Below are positions 54,671 to 64,000 of a DNA stretch of 64,000 bases, one piece after another (the first letter of the stretch is position 1; each line of letters opens with the position of its first letter). The notes under the pieces were generated by a model. The model was given only the letters and a program-made list of their open reading frames with translations, searched no databases and was not told the DNA's origin. Made by a program: the position numbers and the translations under genes. Origin of the DNA: Pseudoips prasinana. Lineage: Eukaryota > Arthropoda > Insecta > Lepidoptera > Nolidae. The stretch covers positions 10,999,501-11,063,500 of the forward strand of contig OX621250.1 in NCBI GenBank assembly GCA_951640165.1. Reading direction: 5' to 3'.

Positions 54671-54685
54671 CCACTTCTGACACCA
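54671..54685 (-). promoter_or_regulatory. Primer-binding site of errantivirus-like element
   Basis: Minus strand TGGTGTCAGAAGTGGG, three bases after the LTR end. It starts with TGG, complementary to a tRNA CCA end; probably a tRNA-Leu type, not proven. Confidence 0.7.
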
Positions 54686-54688
54686 ATG

Positions 54689-54954
54689 TGTTGCGCGATC
54701 TCCGGGAGGAGTTTAAAAAAAAAACTATTTTTTTAATCCCCGAAAATAATGTTTATTATTGTCTCCCAAAATACATTACTATTTGACTAACTCTAACTTT
54801 CGACACAATTTGATATAACCGGTCAGAGCTTCATGCTCTACGAGGTCTGGATGCTAACTAACTCGACTCTCTAACAGCATGGCAATAAAGCTTTTTATAC
54901 TATAATAAAAATGCATGCTTTGCATTTACTTGCAAGGGAAATACGGATATAACA
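54689..54954 (-). repeat. 5' LTR of errantivirus-like element
   Basis: 266 bp, TGTTATATCC .. GCGCAACA on the minus strand. Near-identical to the 3' LTR where comparable, implying recent integration. Confidence 0.9.
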
Positions 54955-54958
54955 GTAT

Positions 54959-55940
54959 GCAATGATCATGTATGCAGACGACCAGTGTTTCGTGGCGGAA
55001 TCCCCAGATAGCCTGCAGCAATTGATGTCCAACTTTCACGAGGCTTGCCAAAAATTTGGCCTGAAGATCAGTGTCAAGAAGACGGAAGTTATGGCCTTGG
55101 ACAATAACGGTCATGAGACACTGACCATGAAACTCGGTGAGGACTCGTTAAAGCAGGTTGATAAATTCCGGTATCTGGGGAGCACATTAACATCGAAGTG
55201 CGACCTTGATGCTGAGATCAACGGCAGAATCGGTGCTGCTGCTGCAGCATTCGGCAAGCTGGATGCCAAGGTCTGCCGTTCCCATAACCTCAAACTGGCT
55301 ACCAAATATCGGTATATACGGCAATAGTATTGCCCAACATCTTATACTCCGCCGAGACGTGGACTGTATACCGTCGGCATATCCGCACACTAGACCATTT
55401 CCACCTTAAATGCCTGCGTAAAATACTTAAGATCCGATGGTCTAATCGTGTGCGTAACACCGAAGTGCTGCGACGAGCCAATGTTGGTGGCATTGAGGCT
55501 TACCTTATGCGGCGACAGCTTCGATGGTGCGGTCACGTGTCTCGAATGGCGGAGGAGCGAGTGGCTAAGCGTATCTTTTATTCCGAGCTGAAGGAGGGGA
55601 AACGAAAGCAAGGCGGACAGTTCCTCCGATATAAAGATGTGCAAAAACGCCATATGAAGAAATGTGACATTGAGACCTCGTTGTGGGAAAGGCTTGCGCG
55701 GCCGACAGATCTGATTGGAGAGCTCTAGTCAAAAACAAAGTTTTTGACTTTGAGGAGCATCGTCGGTCAGAGCTTGACTCTAGACGTGACGAACTGAAAG
55801 CCCGACCACCTGCGGCGATCAGTTATAATTTTAATAATGGTGTGCTCACATGCCCGCAATGTGCGCGGACCTTCTCAAATAAAATTGGCTACTGTAGTCA
55901 TATGCGAGCACACCAACGACAACTATCTGTACGGAGTTGA
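54959..55940 (+). pseudogene. LINE RT C-terminal part with C2H2 finger
   Basis: Resumes at [20 protein letters not shown] (catalytic YADD), then [27 protein letters not shown], a stop at 55327, [37 protein letters not shown], a frame change at about 55700, and a final C2H2 finger [21 protein letters not shown]. It completes the frame of 42749-44946 once the retrovirus is removed. Confidence 0.9.
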
Positions 55941-55974
55941 GGCAGTCGCAGTGACCGAAACCGGTCTGGAGTCA

Positions 55975-56490
55975 TCATCCTAAATAGCAAACTTCATCTT
56001 TAAAGAATTTGCACTTTTCAAATTTTATTCGCAACCCAGCCTCCGCTCTAGTTAGCACAGCCTTTAAATTTTTCATATGTACTATCTTATTACACCCAGT
56101 GATACATATATCATCTATAAAACAGACTACATTATCAATGCCACTTAAAGTTTCTTCAATTAATTTCTGAAATATCTCTGGCAAGCACTTTAATCCAAAG
56201 GGTGCTCTTCGATAAACATAAATACCTACGTGCGTGGTAATATCAATCAGTGGTTGAGAGTCCTTATGTAACTTAAGTTGTAAGTACGCGTTTTTCAAGT
56301 CTAACTTTGAATATTGCTCTCCTCCACAGAGTGCCGCGAATAATTGCTCGATACGTGGCAATGGATAATGAAAATCTTTAAGTTGTTTGTTCACCGTTAT
56401 CTTATAGTCACCACAGATACGTATCGAACCATCTCTTTTTATAATCGGTACGATAGGTGTCCCGTAATCGGACCTTTCCACCTTAAAAAT
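55975..56490 (-). pseudogene. Gypsy reverse transcriptase, N-terminal part
   Basis: Reads YGTPIVPIIKRDGSIRICGD, YPLPRIEQLFAALCGGEQYS, KLDLKNAYLQLKL, APFGLKCLPEIFQKLIEE, CFIDDICITG (catalytic IDD) and CKFFKDEVCYLG, where the LINE inserted. Frame open within this segment. Confidence 0.92.
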
Positions 56491-56494
56491 TACC

Positions 56495-56950
56495 GATTCT
56501 TTGAACGTAATTGTTGTAATTCGCGTTCAACAGGTATTCGCAACGCCAAAGGCATCGGACGAGCTTTGCAAAATATCGGCTCAGTGTCATTTAAGTACAA
56601 CTTAGTTCATCAGTTTTAAACAATCCTATTTCGTCCTGAAATACTCCGAGAAATTCGAGCTTTAACCCAGAAATGATTGTGTCATAATTCTCGGTTATGT
56701 TTAAAATATTCACTGATTTTATTTTTAATTTTCGTAACCATAAGCGACCCATTAATGGCGGTCCGCCATTATTACAAATAACGGTAATGGCACGGTCTCG
56801 CTTCCACACGTCACCTGAACTACGACACGACCGAGAGGCACGATCACGCCTCCCGAATATGAACGGAACGTAGCCTCATCTTTGATAATAGCTAAATGAG
56901 ACAAATTTTTATCATAAAATTATTTAGACACCGCCGATATTTTGCTATCC
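56495..56950 (-). pseudogene. Gypsy protease / RT linker region, degenerate
   Basis: Contains VICNNGGPPLMGRLWLRKLK and a hydrophobic block before the RT, typical of the protease-RT spacer (LGRDWL/I block). The protease DT/SG motif (..VDTDSKIS, about 56945-56960) is partly readable as the Asp-Thr-Asp variant. Frames are broken several times. Confidence 0.6.
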
Positions 56951-56954
56951 GTGT

Positions 56955-57874
56955 CTACTTCAAATGCGACACACTTATCTCTATAACTAACTGTAAATAA
57001 TATGGATCGTCCTTACGTTTTCTTTCTGTTGTGAAATGATATAATCCGACCGGTGAATCACTATCCGAACCACCATGCATATAATTTTGCAATTTAGACC
57101 GGTTACTGCCACCGCTTTTCGCACCTTTAGAACACATTACGGCCAAATGACCCTTTGCATTACACTTATTACACGAATATAATCTGAATCGGCACTTATT
57201 TGGCACGTGATTACTTTTATCGCACCGCCCGCAAGAAGAACTACGCCCTCGTGCGTGGCCCGTGCTCCTGGCAGCCACCCGATGCAGTCCGTTCTCCCTC
57301 GATCCGAGTCCTGAGTTCCCTGAGCCCGGCGCTCCTAGTGCGACGGTGCCGCTCGCAGCCGCGGTCTCCGCGTGCCGCTCGGCTGCCTCCAACGCTAACG
57401 CTACTCCAACAACTTTTTATAAGTCAACGTAGATTCAGTGAACAGGCGAGACCTCATTTCTTCGCTACGCAACCCTGATACAAACTGATCTCTGATATTC
57501 TCTTCCAATAGTGTACCGAAGTTGCAATGCGTAGCCAAGTGTTTCAAACGTTGTAGGAATACGCCTACATTTTCACCTTCCGCCTGCCGCCGCTGTCGAA
57601 AAATATGCCGCTCGGCGATATCTGAACGTTTTGGTTCTGAATGATCGCGGACTAAATTCACAAGCAGCTCGATCGTTTTATTCTCCGGAAAACCTGGCGC
57701 ACTGAGATCCCACATAAACTCGTACGTGGCGGGGCCGACATGCGTAACCAACGTGGCCACCTTCCTCTCCGCGCCGATATCATTCAACAGAATAAACTGT
57801 TCGACGTTCCGCACATACGCGTTCCAATTCGCCGTACCATGAATATCAAATTCATATAGTTTGCCATACGGCAT
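56955..57874 (-). pseudogene. Gypsy Gag with two zinc knuckles
   Basis: ATG at 57874 (MPYGKLYEFDIHG), a capsid region with FILLNDIGAERKVATLVTHV, HIFRQRRQAEGENVGVFLQR, LKHLATHCNFG and FVSGLRSEEMRSRLF, then a frame change near 57400 and nucleocapsid CGRCDKSNHVPNKC and CNKCNAKGHLAVMC. The Ala/Gly-rich, GC-rich stretch at 57280-57390 is a linker. Confidence 0.88.
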
Positions 57875-57905
57875 GTTGAATATTTTCCGATATTTAACTC
57901 CAAAA

Positions 57906-57913
57906 CTGCGCCA
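57906..57913 (-). promoter_or_regulatory. Primer-binding site core of gypsy element
   Basis: TGGCGCAG on the minus strand, 7 nt downstream of the 5' LTR end; the form used by several insect gypsy elements (tRNA-Ser type likely). Confidence 0.65.
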
Positions 57914-57920
57914 CTTGTAA

Positions 57921-58028
57921 TGATAGCAATAAAACACAATGGCGTTCAACTCAAGACTGTTTATTTTCTAATAGCAGGGTAGCTTGACAATTACTCACTT
58001 AGAACTATACTCAGAACTATATATTACA
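57921..58028 (-). repeat. 5' LTR of gypsy element
   Basis: 108 bp, near-identical to the 3' LTR at 37487-37600. Very short for an LTR. Confidence 0.9.
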
Positions 58029-58643
58029 CTCACAAAATCGAAGCTGTATTAAAAAATAAAGAGAAATGAAATATTATTTCTTTAATTTTTTTTTACTTTA
58101 TTTATGTTTAAACACCTGTTCTACGTGTGCTTGGAAGGGGGAAGAAATTAAACAATCATGTCCAGAATCTACAACGCTATTAATTAATTCGATTTGTGCT
58201 CACGTAATTCAATCGTGCAAAAAGTTACTTCTGTACAGTTCATTTTTTTTAATTTATTATTTCACATTTTAAAATACACGGTTTGTAATTAATGCTACAC
58301 TAGTGATACGTCTACATAGTTAATAAATTAATATTAAAAATAAAGTTAGAACTTGGTAGATACCTATCTAAATCATACAAGAAGAGAACACTGAGCCACT
58401 TTGGATGAAGCCTTGTTTGAATATAACATGACCTCGTCACTACCTTACCATTAATGCTACTCAGCAGTACGTGGCGCAGAGATCGCCCCAACTGCAGACC
58501 TTTCGCCGCTTGCCGAACACTATGTGTGTTCTGCAACATACAGATACAGTGTGCGAAACCAAATGGCGTGTTCGTGAATAGTCAGTGCCGAATTAGTTTG
58601 GACAGACGATAGACATAAATATTGTATATTTTTTTATTTAAAT
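58029..58643. other. Gene-free stretch
   Basis: Frames at 58066-58272 (+) and 58312-58539 (-) lack motifs. AT-rich. Confidence 0.4.
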
Positions 58644-60596
58644 AAGGTAAGGTCGCCTAAGATCGGACGCTTTTTCTGTAAGTAGGAGCATGTTACAAAA
58701 AATAGTTTTTCTCTTTTTGTATCGTTATTTTCTTAATGGACTTGAGTGTGAATTATCAACAATAAAACATTATCTATTCACATGTTTTTTTATTTTCATA
58801 AACGCAATAGTCTATGTAAGACACGGCGTCAAAGTGACAGTATATTTTTTCTGACTGTCCTTCAAAAAAGGTCAACGAAGCCAAAGTTCGGACTACTGTC
58901 TAATTTCAACTCTATAGCTACGGCGTTAGAGTGCATAAAAAAGAAATATCCGGTCTTAAGTTAACCATAACATAATAAAAAATGGTTTTGAAATTCTGCA
59001 TGGTGTACGCTGAACACATACCTATTTTATATTTTAATATTTTTAGTCCGGTCTTCCCTCCTCCGGCTAATTTAAGCGTGACTGAGCTTGTCAAACTTTA
59101 TTAACTCTGCAGGAAGGATATTTTGGGTTAATTAGGTAAGATCGGATGTGTACTGAAGCCATATGTATTACTGATAATATCTCTGAAATATTTAAGTAGT
59201 ACATATATATCTTCTCATTAAAGTGATAAGTAAATAAAAATACGTGTAGTAAACTAAATCAATTTTATATTACTCTTAACTTAATATAGTCTCTTTAACT
59301 TGTTACAGTCTTTCATTAGTATTTTAAGTATAGTATGGCATAGACAGTCTTGGATAAAATCCTAATACTATCAACTTTTAAGTATCACTTAATAGCCTAA
59401 TTAAGAAGCACTTCAATCTATTATTATTATTATTTTTTAAGCAAATAATTTTAGCCTTTGGGCTAGGACAAGAAAACTTAAAAAAAATGAAAACATCTAT
59501 TAATAACAATTTTTATAAACTACTTACTACAAAGATTACAATTATCTTTTATCACAGCTGTTTAACATCTTTTAACAAAAATCTTAAATATCGTTTTTAT
59601 ACATAGTAATGAAATTAAAAGTATTAAAACCACAACAAAAAAGAAATATATTTTTTACGCAGCATAATTAGATAATTCTTTATTTTTTACCATTTCCACA
59701 GCTTCCTCTAAGTCCTTTTCGGCGCTCATAGCTAGATGCTCTCACCGGTCTGTAAGCGATCGGCGAGGTTAAGCAACTACGCTCGCGGTCAGTCCATAGA
59801 TGGGTGACCGCCAAAGTGGTTTAATTTCTGAGCGTCTCCGTGCTTCGGAGGGCACGTTAAGCTGGCGGTCCCGGTTGTAGTCATTAGACAACAGTCGTTA
59901 AGCCATGTCAGAGGCCTACTGGGCGGCTTGAGCAACTCTGACACTAGGGTTACCACTGCCCATACGATAAGCAAGCAAGCAAGCAAGTCCTTTTCGGTAA
60001 AGGTGGTCGCTCGAAGCGAATGTCTTTGGTATTTTGTAGGCATGATTACTTAATCTGTAAGTAAAATATATAAAAAATAAAAATAAATGCTTGAAATTAT
60101 ACCAAATCATAATTATACTTTTTACTCTAGTACACACCTGTATTATTTTATTACATGTAGATAAACAGACATTAGGCATTAGTGACATAAGGACATCCGG
60201 TCAGGCCTTTGACAAATAGCAATCAGGCAGTTTTTACTTTTGTAATGTATTATTGGGGTTTGAGTATGAATATTTGAGAACCACTGTATTTTATTATGAA
60301 ACCTAAAATGAGATGTTTTTAGTCCGATATTAGGCAACGGGAGGAAAGTCCGGATCTAGACCTACATACGTCCTAGGCTTAAACAAAGTATACAGATCTC
60401 GAAAATTCACAGAATTATTTTGAATCACCAGCACACACGTCTTACTTATCGCAACGCCGACCGAGGTATGAAGGGAGGGGCAGAATAAAATGGTGGAGCC
60501 GACTATGTTGCCATCTGTGAAAAATGTCGCTACATTTGCGGTAAATTCTTTGCTTCCGGTCTTAGGTCACATCCGATCTTAGGCGACCCTACCTTA
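58644..60596. mobile_element. DNA element with TAAGGTA..GGTCGCC inverted ends, 1.95 kb
   Basis: Left end TAAGGTAAGGTCGCCTAAGA, right end its inverse with one change; TA may be the target site. CCTAAGATCGGA words recur inside (GTAAGATCGGATGTG at 59140, CACATCCGATCTTAGG at 60570), and GTCCGGTCTTCCCTCCTCC at 59050 has an inverse partner near 60345. No transposase frame; non-autonomous. Carries a 5S-type SINE. Confidence 0.7.
59725..59990 (+). mobile_element. 5S-rRNA-derived SINE (SINE3-like), best copy
   Basis: Head CTCACCGGTCTGTAAGCGAT..GAGGTTAAGCAACTACG..GGTCAGTCCATAGATGGGTGACCGCC follows the second half of 5S rRNA, including box A, intermediate element and box C of the internal promoter. Body GTGGTTTAATTTCTGAGCGT.., tail (CAAG)n. 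It sits inside the 1.95-kb TIR element, and is followed by a repeat of TCCTTTTCGG, which also precedes it (target duplication AAGTCCTTTTCGG). Confidence 0.85.
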
Positions 60597-61056
60597 GATC
60601 TTAGACTTGGAACTAAAAAGCCTAGAGAACTAGCACTTTCGCCTGTGGAGCTGTAACCGTGCAACATGGCATCGAATCGTTCGACGATTCAATCGTCGTT
60701 GTCCGTCTTGGTCTATAGATATGCACATTTATAAAAAATTGCGAAATCATTCGATCGTTAATATCAATCACAGGAACTATGGACCTTGGATTTAAGTAGT
60801 ATCAGCATATGTTTGTTTTAGACCTAGATCGTTCACGATTTCCGTTGGACTAGCGTAAGTCCTAAACGAATAGGAGATAGTAGTTTATTTCCATTGAACC
60901 TGTTTCTAGTGAAAACAAATAGGAGTACCGAGAAGGAAGTCTACACAAATGGTTCTACAAAAAACTGTTTTTTTTTTTTCAAAAACTGTTTAATATATCA
61001 CACCCGTATTTTGATTTAAATATGACACAACAATGGTGAATTCTTTTTAAAGATTA
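60597..61056. other. Gene-free stretch downstream of zinc-finger exon
   Basis: Probable 3' flank or 3' UTR of the minus-strand zinc-finger gene; no frame or repeat end seen. Confidence 0.4.
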
Positions 61057-62180
61057 TTATTTGTTATGCAAACGTTGGTGAGTTCTCATGTTGCCTAATT
61101 GATTGAATGATTTCTGACAAGTTTCACATTTGTATGGTTTTAGACCAGTATGTGTAAGAAGATGTCTATCCAAATGTGTCCTTTGCCTAAAATATTTTGC
61201 GCAAGTAGCACATTGAAAAGGTTTCTCGCCAGTGTGCATTTGCATGTGATTTGTATAATACTCAGCTAATCGGAAGCGTTTGAGACAAACGGCACATTTA
61301 TAAGGTTTTTCGCCAGTATGCAGACGCATATGTGTTTCCAACCGGTCTTTTCTAGTGAAACCACTCTGGCAAATATCACACCTAAATCTTTTTTCACCAG
61401 TATGTACAAACATATGATACTTCAAACTTGTTGTATCTCTGAAGCGTTGCTGACATATTTCACATATATGTGGTTTCAAGCCAGCGTGTATTCGTCTATG
61501 ACATTCTAAAGACTTTTTAGATTTGAATTTAGTGTGACATAAGCCACATGTATAAGGCTTCTCATCAGAATGTGAAATCAGATGACTCTTCAAGTCATAT
61601 GGTGATCTGAAACATTTTGAACATAAATGACATTTATGGGGTTTGTATGAGTCCTCAGTATGAGTCCTTATATGGTTAATTAAAGCTTGCTTTGAATAGT
61701 AACTCCGAGAACAAATATCACACTGATAACGCTTTTCGCCACCGTGAGTACCAATATGATTTTTCAAATTATGTCTACTTCTGAAGCTCTTTTGAGACAC
61801 ATTACACTGAAACGGTTTTGGATTAGTTAGACAAGCATGCAAACGTCGTTTATGAATTTTAATATGCGTTTTATGTTTGAAAGTAGAAGGGCATATATCG
61901 CATGAAAATGGTTTTTCTTTACTGTGCGATTTCAGATGGCTTTTCATAAGCTTTATTGAGGTAAAGCCCTTATAGCAATGCTTACATTCAAAAGGTCTAT
62001 CGCCAGTGTGTGTACGAATATGGTTGTTTAAATATCGTGTCTCACGATAACCCTTTCCACACAAATGGCATAAGAATTTTTCAGTTTTTTTTTCGTCAGT
62101 GTCAGTAGCGATAATTATTTTCGAGTCCACTTTTTTCGTTTTCTTTGTTTTCAGTTTATATCTGTTTGTAATAGGTTCTC
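61057..62180 (-). CDS. C2H2 zinc-finger protein, 12-finger terminal exon
   Basis: The exon opens after acceptor TTTATTTTAG at 62180 in phase 1; the apparent start at 62130 is GTG and is not a start. A basic leader (RYKLKTKKTKK) precedes about 12 tandem C2H2 fingers with TGEKP-type linkers, from CHLCGKGYRETRYLNNHIRTH to CETCQKSFNQLGNMRTHQRLH; stop at 61057. One finger has lost its second Cys (QCNVSQKSFRSRH). A sequence-specific DNA-binding protein of the nucleus. The basic leader in phase 1 matches the design of the ZAD-type gene at 5.7-11 kb. Upstream exons are not in view. Confidence 0.9.
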
Positions 62181-62336
62181 CTAAAATAAAAATAAATTAA
62201 TTAAGTATTAATTGAAACAAAGTGTTCCCTGCCAATGACAAAATGTAAGCACAAGCTAAGTTGAAAATTTTAGGTTCAGTTTATGATAAATTTTGAGTTT
62301 CTGTTTGGAAGCAATTTATGTTATATGGAACTGAAC

Positions 62337-62598
62337 TAGGGTTGCCATCTCTAAAATTTGGCAACCGGGACAAGACGCGTGAAAATCCCGGATTTGGGAA
62401 CCCAGACATGATAACGATCATAACCGTCTCACTGCGACTCGTTGCCAGTGCCAGTGTCAGTACGTCGGTTATCCACACCGCGGCGCACGAGTCACGAGCC
62501 TAAGTTTTTAATTTTCAAACCCGGAATACAAGTAAAGCCCCACCCGGAAGCCCTCTAACTAAAACAACCCGGGGAAACCCGGACGGATGGCAACCCTA
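62337..62598. mobile_element. hAT-type MITE (262 bp)
   Basis: Ends TAGGGTTGCCATC and GATGGCAACCCTA with an exact 8-bp target duplication AACTGAAC at 62329-62336 and 62599-62606. Eight-bp sites and TAGGG ends fit hAT. The interior CCCGG-rich parts repeat in inverse. It lies in the intron just upstream of the zinc-finger exon. Confidence 0.88.
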
Positions 62599-62889
62599 AA
62601 CTGAACCAAGATGTGTGTGTAGTTTCTTTAGATTATTAATTAACCAGGTTGAGCATAGAGTTATATAGCTTATATATAAACACTCGTAATCTATAGCTTA
62701 TGTAATTCAGTTAAGGTTTGATATTGTTAGGTTTTGATATACTCAAAACTACGACTCCAGATACTATGTTTTATTTTGATTAATTGCCATTCCAAAAATT
62801 TATTAATGACTAGCTGACTCGAATTGGTATAATTAAGAAAAAAAAAGAGTGTTTATTATTCTAATGCTTTATGATATACAATATTGTTT

Positions 62890-63050
62890 TTTTTTCTTGC
62901 ACGTATATAAATAGTTTTGTTGGTATTCCGACACGGGAACAGGCGACATATAACTGGCCATGTGAAAAACATGGATTTTCAAGATTGATGCCACAAACAT
63001 TTAGTTTCTTCACCGCAAGTTAGGTGCCATTACAGATGTTAGGTGAAATA
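62890..63050 (-). pseudogene. Helitron Pif1-type helicase C-terminus
   Basis: The minus strand reads CNGT, a stop, LAVKKLNVCGINLENPCFSH, GQLYVACSRVGIPTKLFIYV. In full helicases CNGTR and CFSHGQLYVACSRVG are more than 100 residues apart, so the middle is deleted. Typical of internally deleted Helitrons. No clear 3' CTRR end found. Confidence 0.75.
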
Positions 63051-63060
63051 ACCGTTATGT

Positions 63061-63847
63061 AACTAAGAAATTCAGTTTTGTTACATCATTTTTGTGGGTA
63101 ATCAATAAAATAACTTCAATCGAAACATTTGTTTTAAACTATATTTTACATCCTCTTTGATGATATTTGAATTGATTCAGTCAATTCTATGTCAAATGTC
63201 ATAATGTTACATTAAAAAAAGTTTATTGTCCAAAGCGCTAAGGTTAGATAAAAATAATATAATTATGGTAGTTAAGTATTCTGAAATTTTCTAACTTTTT
63301 ATTTTTTCTTTTAAAAGAACTTTTTCCTGACAATAACAAACACAACAAAAAAAAACAATAGTGAAATCGGTCCTGCCGTTCACCCGCGATGGCGTGACCA
63401 TGGGAAATAGGGAAATGGGAAATTTTATATATATAGATTTTTATATATATAGATTACATTAATATACCTCAAAGAAACCACTTAGGTTTATAATAGAGCT
63501 ATAAGGGCAGTTTTTTTAAGAGTTTCTGTTCTATTTCTTACTAAATATATGACGAAAACGCAGTGTATATGGTTTTAAGCTCATCGAAGATACTGTTCAT
63601 GTATTAAGAGCTCTGCTCGAACTTGCCTTTGCTCCTACTTACGTGAAGGCAAAAATATATGCCTTTTTTACAATAAGCTTAAAAGGTTTTTACTGCTGTT
63701 CGGGTCAATAGAATGGCAGCTAGAAACTCTACACTAACACGCACACACATTTTTCGTTCGAACCCGTAAACGAATTAAAAGAAAATATAGTAGAGTTATT
63801 GACACTCTCTAGAGAAGTTCTCACTTAACATAAATTAATAGTTACAG
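63061..63847. other. Gene-free stretch with Helitron-like tail
   Basis: GGTCCTGCCGTTCACCCGCG and a repeated ATATATAGATTTTTATATATATAGAT at about 63428-63460 look like the non-coding flank of the Helitron remnant. Beyond 63470 nothing is recognised. Confidence 0.45.
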
Positions 63848-64000
63848 AGGCGCTCATATCTAGATGCTTTCACCGGTCCATAAGCGATCAACGCGGTTAA
63901 GCAACAAGGCTCGCGGTCAGTCCATAGATGGGTGACCGCCAAAGTGATTTAATTTCTGAGCCTCTCCGTGCTTCAGAGGGCACATTAAGCTATCGGTCCC
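63848..64000 (+). mobile_element. 5S-rRNA-derived SINE, cut by window end
   Basis: CTTTCACCGGTCCATAAGCG..GCGGTTAAGCAACAAGGCTC..GATGGGTGACCGCC: third copy of the family at 59725-59990, about 88% alike by eye. The tail lies beyond the window. Confidence 0.85.

Larger units (their letters stand above)
44951..54954 (-). mobile_element. Errantivirus-like endogenous retrovirus (gypsy with env)
   Basis: Four-bp target duplication GTAT at 44947-44950 and 54955-54958; removing the element rejoins the LINE RT reading at its YADD box. LTRs of about 266 bp start TGTTATATCC on the minus strand. Order gag, protease, RT/RNase H, integrase, env is that of insect errantiviruses. Gag and pol carry several frameshifts; env is open. 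The 3' LTR carries a 173-bp-arm palindrome insertion at its start. Confidence 0.92.
42399..55977 (+). mobile_element. Full-length-type LINE inserted in gypsy RT, itself hit by errantivirus
   Basis: Splits the gypsy RT within the YLG..VHV region. Degenerate flanks (TCCGATTACAGCAAAG left, TCCTAAATAGCAAAC right) look like an old target duplication. 5' UTR from about 42399, endonuclease-RT frame from ATG 42749, interrupted at 44951-54954, ending with a C2H2 finger and a short ATC tail. About 3.6 kb without the insert. It resembles LINEs annotated as craniofacial development protein 2-like; clade not assigned. Confidence 0.85.
37487..58028 (-). mobile_element. Ty3/gypsy LTR retrotransposon with nested insertions
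   Basis: Near-identical LTRs at 37487-37600 (3') and 57921-58028 (5') of only 108-114 bp, starting TGTAATATA and ending GCTATCA on the minus strand. A primer-binding site TGGCGCAG lies 7 nt after the 5' LTR, and a polypurine tract AAAAGGGGAAG touches the 3' LTR. Gag, zinc knuckles, RT, RNase H and integrase follow in gypsy order. Own length is about 5 kb; the rest is inserted LINEs, a Penelope-like piece and an errantivirus-like element. No target duplication was recognised. Confidence 0.9.

Noticed and set aside
62130..62130. Start codon of the 12-finger protein as M
   Set aside because: The codon is GTG within a longer exon that opens at a splice acceptor at 62180.
1..64000. CRISPR array, prophage, operon or bacterial defence system
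   Set aside because: No regularly spaced repeats and no prokaryotic gene order; introns, SINEs and LINEs show a eukaryotic genome.

Overview
The window is insect nuclear DNA, most likely from a moth or butterfly. It is AT-rich, with spliced genes that have GT-AG introns, and it carries RTE LINEs and derived SINEs with (GAT)n tails (Metulj-type), many tRNA-like SINEs and other repeats of lepidopteran type. Nothing prokaryotic was seen. Nearly all long open frames belong to transposable elements (TEs). Starts were judged from the DNA, because several long frames open at GTG or TTG, which is expected for exons and TE fragments.

Layout. 1-4.2 kb: a SWIM-finger TE-type pseudogene split by an RTE LINE with 10-bp target-site duplications (TSDs). 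4.5-11 kb: small repeats plus four phase-compatible minus-strand exons of a probable ZAD zinc-finger host gene. 11.2-13.2 kb: a 2-kb P-superfamily element with exact 8-bp TSDs. 14.9-19.3 kb: a LINE fragment split by a TIR element, itself split by a second RTE LINE. 19.8-20.2 kb: a near-perfect 444-bp palindrome. 23.9-25.1 kb: a C2H2 zinc-finger exon next to a decayed DDE_3/Tc1-like relic.

26.4-35.4 kb is a four-level nest. A decayed P transposase gene (minus strand) is split by a Tc1-like element, which is split by a second copy of the 2-kb P element, which is split by an intact DD43D mariner-like element. At 36.33 kb lies a 22-bp palindrome between 8-bp repeats, the form expected of a P excision footprint.

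37.5-58.0 kb is one Ty3/gypsy element (minus strand) with LTRs of only about 110 bp. It is swollen to 20.5 kb by a LINE fragment holding a Penelope-like insert, a second LINE fragment, and a near full-length LINE that itself contains a 10-kb errantivirus-like retrovirus with an open env frame. 58.0-64.0 kb holds a 1.95-kb TIR element carrying a 5S-rRNA-derived SINE, a 12-unit zinc-finger host exon, a hAT MITE with 8-bp TSDs, a Helitron helicase scrap and another 5S-type SINE cut by the window end.

The host genes are the zinc-finger exons; the rest is a layered insertion record whose order can be read from target duplications and reading frames that rejoin. I see no defence island, CRISPR array or metabolic operon.
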